From positions 1-5,750 of the forward strand of contig WFYP01000137.1 in the NCBI GenBank assembly GCA_015490055.1: a stretch of 5,750 nt of DNA. Reading direction: 5' to 3'. Below are positions 1 to 4,945 of the stretch, in pieces. Position numbers and translations under genes: made by a program. The notes beneath the pieces were generated by a model, which was not told the DNA's origin, searched no databases, and saw nothing but the letters and a program-made list of their open reading frames with translations. The DNA is from Nitratifractor sp. Its GTDB lineage: Bacteria > Campylobacterota > Campylobacteria > Campylobacterales > Sulfurovaceae. Position 1 is the first letter of the stretch, and each line of letters starts with the position of its first letter.

Positions 1-747
1 AACGCCACTTTTTAAAATTTCGTCTATATGCGAAGCCATATTCATATCTTTGGCATTCATAATGTATGTGCCTACTTCTTCCTCTTCGTCAAGTCTAAAG
101 GTTGTGCCACTCTCAGGGTTGTGTGCATAAATTTCGTATGGGAAACGGCAATCGTTTGCACAGCTTCCTCTGTTTGGTACACGCCCAGTTTGCAAAGCCG
201 AAACTAAACAACGACCACTATATGCAAAACACATAGAGCCATGTACAAATACCTCTAACTCTAAATCTGGCAAGTGTGTTTTAATAGCTTCGCAATCTTT
301 CAGGCTTATCTCTCTTGCTACAATTATACGCTTTACGCCTAAATCATAATATACTTCGGCATCCATAGCGTTCATAACATTTGCTTGAGTAGATAGGTGT
401 ATTGGAATATCTGGAGCAACTCTTGCAGCTATTTTTACAACCCCAGGGCTAGATACTATTAAAGCGTCAGGATTCAACTCTGCAATTTTTGCAATATGGT
501 TTTCATAAAGTTTCATTTGCGAATTAAATGGAAAAGAATTTACAGTCGCATAAACCTTTTTGTTAAGCGAATGAGCATACTCAATACCTTGAGCGTACGA
601 CTCCATATCGAACTCTTTACCAGAGCGAATACGTAAAGAGAAAGTACTTGTACTTCCATAAACAGCATCTGCCCCATAATTAAGTGCTATTTTTAACTTT
701 TCTAAATTACCAGCAGGTGCTAAAAGTTCAACTTTTTTAGATTCCAT
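1..747 (-). CDS. U32-family (TrhP/YegQ-like) protein, 3' end outside window
   Basis: The first ~249 residues are present and read off the window edge without a stop. The N-terminus has the classical U32 opening, ELLAPAGNLEKL at residues 7-18, followed by YGADAVYGS. Residues 165-183 match the U32 signature (E-x-F-x2-G-[SA]-M-C-x4-G-x-C-x-V-S). Four cysteines, C173, C180, C196 and C200, fall in and just after it; in characterised U32 proteins such as UbiU/UbiV and TrhP, comparable cysteines bind a 4Fe-4S cluster. Family members once called collagenases are now linked to RNA or ubiquinone hydroxylation using prephenate, and a TrhP-like tRNA role is my inference. Usual length is about 400 residues or more. 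The start at 747 is preferred because GGA lies 5 nt upstream; an in-frame ATG at 753 would add two residues but has no good Shine-Dalgarno. It is divergent from the phosphatase gene. I recall U32 genes close to glnA in Campylobacter. Confidence 0.93.
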   Translation of the reverse strand, partial: MESKKVELLAPAGNLEKLKIALNYGADAVYGSTSTFSLRIRSGKEFDMESYAQGIEYAHSLNKKVYATVNSFPFNSQMKLYENHIAKIAELNPDALIVSSPGVVKIAARVAPDIPIHLSTQANVMNAMDAEVYYDLGVKRIIVAREISLKDCEAIKTHLPDLELEVFVHGSMCFAYSGRCLVSALQTGRVPNRGSCANDCRFPYEIYAHNPESGTTFRLDEEEEVGTYIMNAKDMNMASHIDEILKSGV

Positions 748-776
748 ATACATCCATCTAATTTTTTGGTAATTTT

Positions 777-782
777 ACTATA
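777..782 (-). promoter_or_regulatory. Possible -10 box for the U32 gene
   Basis: On the minus strand the hexamer TATAGT (5 of 6 to TATAAT) lies about 30 nt upstream of the U32 start, in an AT-rich context. No clear -35 box is visible; the 790-817 hairpin overlaps where it would be. This is a weak call based on position and one hexamer. Confidence 0.35.
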
Positions 783-789
783 ATTGCGA

Positions 790-817
790 TAAAATAAAGC
801 TTCAACGCTTTATTTTA
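790..817. repeat. 11-bp perfect hairpin upstream of the U32 gene
   Basis: Positions 790-800 are exactly complementary to 807-817, with loop TTCAAC. The stem contains only GC/CG at its loop end and is otherwise A/T, so it is a modest RNA hairpin. Lying between two divergent genes, it is oddly placed for a terminator. It could act as an operator-like palindrome at the U32 promoter, or be the outer part of the larger repeat structure beside it. Confidence 0.6.
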
Positions 818-820
818 AGC

Positions 821-848
821 AGAGAGCTTAGAGCAGAGAGCTTAGAGC
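821..848 (+). repeat. Four heptamer repeats NNAGAGC, left arm
   Basis: The units read AGAGAGC, TTAGAGC, AGAGAGC, TTAGAGC, so there are four 7-bp units that also form two identical 14-bp copies. The invariant core is AGAGC and the first two bases alternate AG/TT. Confidence 0.85.
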
Positions 849-901
849 TAACAAAGTAGCTTCGCTTCTTTTTATTAATAAAAGGCGAAGCCACAAATTT
901 A

Positions 902-929
902 GCTCTTCGCTCTAGGCTCTTCGCTCTCA
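902..929 (-). repeat. Four heptamer repeats NNAGAGC, right arm (inverted)
   Basis: On the plus strand the units read GCTCTTC, GCTCTAG, GCTCTTC, GCTCTCA; on the minus strand each is NNAGAGC. The unit length, number and core are the same as in the left arm but in opposite orientation. The variable dinucleotides differ between arms, so mismatches fall mostly as pairs at 7-bp steps in the folded structure. Confidence 0.85.
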
Positions 930-932
930 GCT

Positions 933-949
933 AAAATCCAAAGGATTTT
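933..949 (+). promoter_or_regulatory. RBS-containing hairpin of the PHP phosphatase gene
   Basis: AAAATCC (933-939) is the perfect reverse complement of GGATTTT (943-949), with a 3-nt AAA loop. The Shine-Dalgarno AAGGA (941-945) lies 6 nt before the ATG at 952, so its GGA would be inside the stem and the AA in the loop. The hairpin has only two G-C pairs and would be weak, so at most it would damp translation or make it temperature dependent. The Shine-Dalgarno itself is well supported; the regulatory role is inference. Confidence 0.55.
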
Positions 950-951
950 CC

Positions 952-1731
952 ATGAGAGTAGATTTACACAACCATACGCCACTTTGTAACCACGCTACTG
1001 GTAGACCACGAGAGTATGTTTTAGAGGCTATTAATCAAGGTATAGATATATATGGCTTTAGCGACCATGCTCCTATGAATTTTGATGAAAAGTATCGTAT
1101 GAGCTTTGAGCAAATGGCTGGTTACGAAGCTGAAATTTTAAGTTTAAAAGATGAATTTAAAGAGCAGATAGATATACGCTTAGGCTACGAAGTAGATTAC
1201 CTAGAGGGGCATATGGATAGCCTTGTTTTAAATGCTAATGTCGATTATCTAATTGGTTCGGTGCATTTTTTAGATAAGTGGGGCTTTGATAATCCAGAAT
1301 TTATTGGCGAGTATAAAAATAGAGATATAGATACAATTTGGCAAGAGTATTTTAATGCGATAGAAGCGATGGCAAAGAGTGGATATTTTAATATTGTAGG
1401 GCATATAGATTTAATAAAAGTGTTCAATTTTAAGCCCAAAAAAGATATTCGCCAAATTGCTAAAAATGCTATCAAAGCTATCAAAAATGCACAAATGACA
1501 GTAGAAATTAATGTAGCAGGGCTTAGAAAACCGGTAAAAGAGGCATATCCAAGTTTAGAGATTCTACAAATGTGTTACGAAAATTCCATAGATATAACTT
1601 TTGGCTCTGATGCACATAAAGTAGAGGATATTGGCTTTGCATACCCCCAAGCAGTGGAGCTGGCAAAGAGTGTTGGCTATAGTGAGTGTGTGTCATTTAT
1701 AAGCAGAGAGAAGAAATTGCATAAATTTTAA
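952..1731 (+). CDS. hisJ: HisJ-family histidinol-phosphatase (PHP domain)
   Basis: This 259-residue protein is close to the usual length of the PHP-type histidinol-phosphatase family, which removes phosphate from L-histidinol phosphate late in histidine synthesis in the cytoplasm. It carries the expected metal-binding motifs: DLHNH (H6, H8), H14, SDH (D38, H39), GYE (E80), GSVH (H105), GH (H151) and GSDAH (D220, H222). The segment EINVAGLRKP at 185-194 is typical of HisJ/HisK rather than of polymerase-associated PHP domains. The start at 952 has AAGGA 6 nt upstream, and the HxH motif at residues 6-8 fits a native N-terminus. It lies 70 bp before glnA on the same strand with no strong terminator between, so readthrough is possible. 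Other PHP phosphoesterases remain an alternative because the substrate cannot be read from motifs, and other histidine genes are not in view. Confidence 0.88.
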   Translation: MRVDLHNHTPLCNHATGRPREYVLEAINQGIDIYGFSDHAPMNFDEKYRMSFEQMAGYEAEILSLKDEFKEQIDIRLGYEVDYLEGHMDSLVLNANVDYLIGSVHFLDKWGFDNPEFIGEYKNRDIDTIWQEYFNAIEAMAKSGYFNIVGHIDLIKVFNFKPKKDIRQIAKNAIKAIKNAQMTVEINVAGLRKPVKEAYPSLEILQMCYENSIDITFGSDAHKVEDIGFAYPQAVELAKSVGYSECVSFISREKKLHKF

Positions 1732-1766
1732 GCAACTTTTCAATAAGCTAAAAGGCAATTTGAGGG

Positions 1767-1796
1767 TATAATATAGTGTTTAATTTTTCAGAGGAG
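1767..1796 (+). promoter_or_regulatory. glnA promoter -10 and ribosome binding site
   Basis: A perfect -10 hexamer TATAAT occupies 1767-1772, 30 nt before the glnA ATG at 1802. No convincing TTGACA-like -35 is seen 16-18 bp upstream, which is common for the housekeeping promoters of Campylobacterota. The Shine-Dalgarno GAGGAG (1791-1796) lies 5 nt before the ATG and is strong, fitting a highly expressed gene. No sigma-54 GG-N10-GC element is visible. Confidence 0.65.
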
Positions 1797-1801
1797 TAAC
1801 A

Positions 1802-3235
1802 ATGGGTAAATTTGTTAATAGCGTAGATGAGTTTTTTAAATTCTGCGAAGAGAACGAAGTTGAGTTTGTAGATTTTAGATTTACAGATATTAAAGGTGCT
1901 TGGCACCATATTACATATAGAATGAGTGCGGTATGTCCAGATAGTTTTGAAAATGGTCTTCCATTCGATGGTTCATCAATCGAGAATTGGCAACCAATTA
2001 ACGAATCGGATATGCTTCTTAAGCCAGATGCAGGTTCTACTTTCTTAGATCCATTTACTGCTGATGTAACAGCTGTAGTAATTTGTGATGTTTACGACAT
2101 TTACAAAGGTGAACTATATGCTAAATGTCCAAGATCAATAGCTAAAAAAGCACTTAAAGCACTTGAAGAGAAGGGTGTAGCAGATGCAGCATATTTTGGA
2201 CCAGAAAACGAATTCTTTATTTTCGACAATGTAATTATTAAAGATAAAGATAATGAGCAGTACTTCAGAGTAGATACAGACGAAGGTCACTGGGCAGATG
2301 ACGCTGAGTACGAAGATGCTGGCAACATGGGTCACAGACCAAGAATTAAGGGTGGTTACTTCCCAACTATGCCAACTGATAGTGCAGTAGATTTAAGAGC
2401 AGAAATGATGCAAATTTTAGAAGAGGTTGGTTTAGAAGTTGTTCTAGGTCACCACGAAGTTGCACAGGGTCAGCACGAAATTGGTATCGTATTTAGCGAT
2501 ATTATTACTGCGGCAGACAATGTTCAAAAATATAAGTATGTTGTAAAAATGGTAGCACACTTAAATGGTAAAACTGCTACATTTATGCCAAAGCCAATCT
2601 ATAACGATAATGGTAACGGTATGCATGTTCATCAATCACTATGGAAAGATGGTAAAAACTTATTCTACGCAGAGGGTGAGTACGCGAATCTAAGTAAAAC
2701 TGCATTAGATTATTTAAGTGGTATCTTTGCACACAAAGAGGCGGTTGCTGCATTTACTAACCCATCAACTAACTCATTCAAAAGATTACTTCCAGGTTTC
2801 GAAGCTCCAAGAATTTTGACTTACTCTAGCCAAAATAGATCTGCTGCTTGTCGTATTCCTTACGGTGCGGGTGAGAAAGCTACAAGAATTGAAACAAGAT
2901 TCCCAGATAGTGCATCTTGCCCATACTTAGCATTTGCAGTACTTATGATTGCTGGACTAGACGGTATCGAAAAAGGTGGTTACGATTTAGTTGGACCATT
3001 CAACGAAGATTTATTCGAATTAACTAGAGATGAGTTAAAAGAGAGAAAAATCCCAGAGCTTCCAAACAGCTTTAGAGATGCATTAGAGGGACTAGAAAAA
3101 GACCACGACTTCTTAGCTCCAATTATGAGCCCTGAGTATGTTAAAGAGTATATCGATTATATGTTCGATAGACATGTTATTCCTGTAGAGGGAAGACCAA
3201 CTCCATACGAGTATATATCTACTTACTCTTGCTAA
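1802..3235 (+). CDS. glnA: Type I glutamine synthetase
   Basis: It makes glutamine from glutamate, ammonia and ATP in the cytoplasm as a dodecamer, the main ammonia-assimilating step. At 477 residues it is full length for the GSI-beta type. The N-terminal beta-grasp domain holds the DGSSIENW segment (56-63). The catalytic domain has GPENEFFIF (133-141; metal ligands E135 and E137), HHEVAQGQHEIG (217-228; E219, E226), NGNGMHVHQS (270-279; H275), NPSTNSFKRLLPGFEAP (320-336), NRSAACRIPYG (345-355) and RIETRFPD (362-369; E364). The beta-type insertion around residues 155-187, ending in GHRPRIKGGYFP, is present. Where the enterobacterial enzyme has the adenylylated Tyr in N-L-Y-D-L, this protein has D-L-F-E-L with F405, so adenylylation by GlnE is unlikely. 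It has its own promoter and a terminator directly downstream. Identity is very secure. Confidence 0.99.
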   Translation: MGKFVNSVDEFFKFCEENEVEFVDFRFTDIKGAWHHITYRMSAVCPDSFENGLPFDGSSIENWQPINESDMLLKPDAGSTFLDPFTADVTAVVICDVYDIYKGELYAKCPRSIAKKALKALEEKGVADAAYFGPENEFFIFDNVIIKDKDNEQYFRVDTDEGHWADDAEYEDAGNMGHRPRIKGGYFPTMPTDSAVDLRAEMMQILEEVGLEVVLGHHEVAQGQHEIGIVFSDIITAADNVQKYKYVVKMVAHLNGKTATFMPKPIYNDNGNGMHVHQSLWKDGKNLFYAEGEYANLSKTALDYLSGIFAHKEAVAAFTNPSTNSFKRLLPGFEAPRILTYSSQNRSAACRIPYGAGEKATRIETRFPDSASCPYLAFAVLMIAGLDGIEKGGYDLVGPFNEDLFELTRDELKERKIPELPNSFRDALEGLEKDHDFLAPIMSPEYVKEYIDYMFDRHVIPVEGRPTPYEYISTYSC

Positions 3236-3242
3236 TTGCAAA

Positions 3243-3264
3243 CTATTCCACTTTTGTGGAATAG
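3243..3264. terminator. Bidirectional terminator between glnA and the MATE gene
   Basis: CTATTCCAC (3243-3251) and GTGGAATAG (3256-3264) form a perfect 9-bp stem with a TTTT loop (AAAA on the other strand). It starts 8 nt after the glnA stop and 3 nt after the MATE stop on the other strand. Downstream U-tracts are short and interrupted in both directions (CTTTACACTTTT on plus, TTTGCAATT on minus), so efficiency may be moderate. Position between two convergent genes strongly supports the role. Confidence 0.85.
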
Positions 3265-3266
3265 CT

Positions 3267-4577
3267 TTACACTTTTACACTCATCCATTCATCTTTTTTA
3301 AACTCTCTATACATTAAATATGCAGTAACACTAAATTGTATTAAAAACACGCTTAAAACCCATTCGTAAGAGCCTAATACATAAATTGCAATAAGAGCTG
3401 GAATGATTCTAAAAATCCATAAAGTTATCATATTTATCTTAAAAGTCTTTTTTGTTAAACCTGCACCATTTAATGCAAAAGTATAAGTTGCATCAATAGC
3501 AAATGGTATATCTGAAATAGCAAAAAAGATTATAGACTCAACAATAATTTTAATTACCTCTTTATCTGCACTAAATATAGTCGCTAAATTATCTGTATAT
3601 ATTATAAAAAATATAGCAGTCATAAGCATAATAGCTAAATTTATAACAGCAATTATTTTAATAAAACCTTTTGCATCTTCATAATTTTTTTCACCAATTT
3701 TTTGACCAATCAATATACCACCAGCTGCTGCAAATGCAATTATAGGCATATATCCTATTGCCATTATCTTCATAGTAATGTTAAATCCAGCATAGTAACT
3801 GCTTCCCAAACTAATAACAGCCGTAGTGAAAATTAAGTACGATATAGTATTAAATATACGAGACCCAACCTCTGGCAATGCTACCTTAAATGCACGCTTA
3901 AAGATATTTTTTCTAAAGCGTAATGTAGGTATAAATGGCATTTTTTTAGCAAAATATATATACAAATGTAACGCCGATATTACACCATAGCTTATTACAG
4001 TAGATAAAGCAACGCCAAATACACCCATATTTGGCATAGCAAAATAGCCCAATCCTAAACCAAAATCTAATATAACATTTAAAACTGCTGCTACCATTGC
4101 CAAATACATTGGTGTTTTACTATTACCATAACTGTGCAAAGCCGTATCTACAACTACATTAATTAAAATAAATGGTATATCTAATAACAAAATATACCCA
4201 AACTCTAAAGTATATTCCATAACTTTACCATCTACACCCATAAACCATAATATCATCTTGGGCATTACAGCAAATATGGCAATAAACAATATACTTGTAG
4301 CTAAAGCAACAATCAACAAGCTCGAAATTACAAGCGAAGCCTTTTTGTAGCTTTTTTGCCCAACATATCTAGTTAATAACACTTGCCCACCAGATGAAAA
4401 CACAATAGTTAAAGAGAATAAAATCCCCCAAACACCTTGCACAATCCCAACAGCACTAACAGCATCAACACCAAATTTAGATACTACATATAAATCGGTA
4501 AACTGTATAGTAGTTAATAACAATAAATTTACAACTATTGGCATAGCCAATTTCAATATAACTTTTAATTTCAACAT
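3267..4577 (-). CDS. MATE-family efflux transporter
   Basis: This inner-membrane protein of 436 residues belongs to the multidrug and toxin extrusion family, which exports cationic drugs or metabolites using a Na+ or H+ gradient. It is hydrophobic throughout, consistent with 12 helices in two similar halves. The internal repeat is visible: GGQVLLTRYVGQKSYKKA (63-80) matches GGILIGQKIGEKNYEDAK (286-303), LLDIPF (131-136) matches ISDIPF (354-359), and LHSYGNSKTPMYL (148-160) corresponds to LNGAGLTKKTF (369-379). The family motif LNVILDFGL (166-174) is present. The ATG at 4577 is chosen because AAGG lies 8 nt upstream and MLKLKVILKLAMPI is a normal MATE N-terminus. The frame stays open upstream to a TTG at 4709, but those extra 44 residues are AT-driven and lack a ribosome binding site. 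Substrate and coupling ion cannot be told from sequence. It converges on glnA and shares its terminator. Confidence 0.93.
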   Translation of the reverse strand: MLKLKVILKLAMPIVVNLLLLTTIQFTDLYVVSKFGVDAVSAVGIVQGVWGILFSLTIVFSSGGQVLLTRYVGQKSYKKASLVISSLLIVALATSILFIAIFAVMPKMILWFMGVDGKVMEYTLEFGYILLLDIPFILINVVVDTALHSYGNSKTPMYLAMVAAVLNVILDFGLGLGYFAMPNMGVFGVALSTVISYGVISALHLYIYFAKKMPFIPTLRFRKNIFKRAFKVALPEVGSRIFNTISYLIFTTAVISLGSSYYAGFNITMKIMAIGYMPIIAFAAAGGILIGQKIGEKNYEDAKGFIKIIAVINLAIMLMTAIFFIIYTDNLATIFSADKEVIKIIVESIIFFAISDIPFAIDATYTFALNGAGLTKKTFKINMITLWIFRIIPALIAIYVLGSYEWVLSVFLIQFSVTAYLMYREFKKDEWMSVKV

Positions 4578-4663
4578 AATAAAAACCTTAACAATAAACA
4601 TAACAATATAAAATATAAATATATAAAACTCTGATTTAAAAAAATAGTAAGTCTGAATGCAGC

Positions 4664-4788
4664 GTAGCTTAAACTCAAAAGATAGAAAAACAAGCAAAAA
4701 TATACCCAATAGAAAAAAATAGTTAGGTAAATTTAGCTTTTAAAGTAGGGGGGGGAGTTTTTCAAAAATTCTTTTGAGTCTAAGCCAC
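4664..4788. repeat. Diverged inverted repeat flanking the G8 tract
   Basis: The 18 bases at 4771-4788 (CTTTTGAGTCTAAGCCAC) match the reverse complement of 4664-4681 at 16 of 18 positions. Weaker similarity continues on both sides when small gaps are allowed: AGACT near 4800-4804 against 4650-4654, and GTTTTTC near 4757-4763 against 4688-4694. The arms are 89 bp apart. This could be the ends of a decayed small mobile element, or an old inverted duplication. It is too long and mismatched to be a plain terminator. Confidence 0.6.
4748..4755. repeat. Homopolymeric G8 tract (C8 on the minus strand)
   Basis: Eight consecutive G occur in DNA that is otherwise very AT-rich. In Campylobacterota, G/C tracts of this length are typical slippage sites for phase variation, within genes or in promoters. 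Here the tract is not inside a credible ORF: the frame of the MATE gene has a stop at 4740-4742, downstream of the tract in the sense of that gene. It lies 170 bp upstream of the MATE start, so an effect on transcription of that gene is possible but unproven. Confidence 0.8.
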
Positions 4789-4841
4789 TAAGCAATAAAA
4801 GACTGATTAAAAAGTAGATTATATCTAATAAGCCAAATCAT
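4788..4841 (-). CDS. Possible 17-residue peptide (leader or small membrane peptide)
   Basis: The peptide would read MIWLIRYNLLFNQSFIA and stop at TAG. The reason to list it is a strong Shine-Dalgarno, AAAGGAG, lying 6 nt before the ATG, one of the best on this strand. It is mostly hydrophobic with one Arg. It lies about 105 bp downstream of the endonuclease stop and about 210 bp upstream of the MATE start, in the same orientation as both. It may be a leader peptide, a very small membrane peptide, or the remnant start of a decayed gene. Chance occurrence cannot be ruled out, and I recognise no family. Confidence 0.35.
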   Translation of the reverse strand: MIWLIRYNLLFNQSFIA

Positions 4842-4848
4842 ATCAGTC
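4801..4848. repeat. 7-bp inverted repeat enclosing most of the micro-ORF
   Basis: GACTGAT (4801-4807) pairs with ATCAGTC (4842-4848), and a smaller hairpin lies inside, TAGAT (4815-4819) with ATCTA (4823-4827). On the minus strand the outer stem begins just before the ATG of the micro-ORF and ends within its 3' half, followed by TTTTATT. It could fold in the RNA as an attenuator-like structure. The long AT-rich loop makes it weak. Confidence 0.4.
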
Positions 4849-4867
4849 TCCTTTGCTTGAATTTAAA

Positions 4868-4916
4868 TTTAAGATTAACGAAATATTAACAGAGTTTAGC
4901 TTATAGTAATCTTAAA
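4868..4916. repeat. 10-bp perfect inverted repeat with paired ATTAAC motifs
   Basis: TTTAAGATTA (4868-4877) is the exact reverse complement of TAATCTTAAA (4907-4916), separated by 29 nt. Two direct ATTAAC motifs begin at 4874 and 4885, an 11-bp step of about one helical turn, as seen in many response-regulator binding sites. The region lies between the endonuclease stop and the Shine-Dalgarno of the micro-ORF. It could be a weak terminator for the endonuclease gene, since no better one is present, or a protein-binding site. The high A/T content makes chance matches likely. Confidence 0.4.
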
Positions 4917-4945
4917 CTAAACTTTTAACTATGCTATATAAGAGC

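Larger units (their letters stand above)
818..932. repeat. Long imperfect inverted repeat built from heptamer blocks
   Basis: Positions 818-851 pair with 899-932 at 27 of 34 sites, with no gaps. Inside lies a second hairpin (856-894): GCTTCGC at 859-865 pairs with GCGAAGC at 885-891, then T- and A-rich tracts continue towards a TTATTAATAA centre. Almost the entire divergent intergenic region can therefore fold into one ~115-nt structure, as DNA cruciform or as RNA in the phosphatase leader. No ORF is visible inside. It could be a small non-autonomous mobile repeat (MITE/REP-like) or a leader structure; which one cannot be told from one copy. Confidence 0.75.
4578..4945. other. AT-rich spacer between MATE and endonuclease genes
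   Basis: This 368-bp stretch contains no long ORF with family features. It holds, in order, AT-rich DNA upstream of the MATE gene with several TATATT-like hexamers, a diverged inverted repeat, a run of eight G, a possible 17-codon ORF, and a 10-bp perfect inverted repeat just downstream of the endonuclease stop. These are listed separately. No tRNA-like cloverleaf or CRISPR structure is seen, and no clear terminator follows the endonuclease gene. Confidence 0.7.

Noticed and set aside
819..930. CRISPR array or small tRNA-like gene in the repeat-rich intergenic region
   Set aside because: The units are 7 bp without spacers and the arms are mutually inverted; no cloverleaf with an anticodon arm can be drawn.
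1245..1484. Minus-strand open frame of 79 codons inside the HisJ-type gene
   Set aside because: It is the antisense shadow of a well-supported gene, with no ribosome binding site or family features.
1745..1801. Sigma-54 promoter for glnA
   Set aside because: No GG-N10-GC pair at the right spacing is seen, while a perfect TATAAT -10 is present.
2135..2335. Minus-strand open frame of 66 codons inside glnA
   Set aside because: It is antisense to a highly conserved gene and its hydrophobic look follows from the glnA codons.
4578..4709. N-terminal extension of the MATE protein by 44 residues, starting at a TTG at 4709
   Set aside because: The start would be TTG without a Shine-Dalgarno, the extra residues are AT-driven, and the ATG at 4577 has AAGG 8 nt upstream and a normal MATE N-terminus.
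4757..4776. Rho-independent terminator from TCAAAA/TTTTGA near the G8 tract
   Set aside because: The stem is about 6 bp of nearly all A-T pairs and is better seen as part of the longer diverged inverted repeat.
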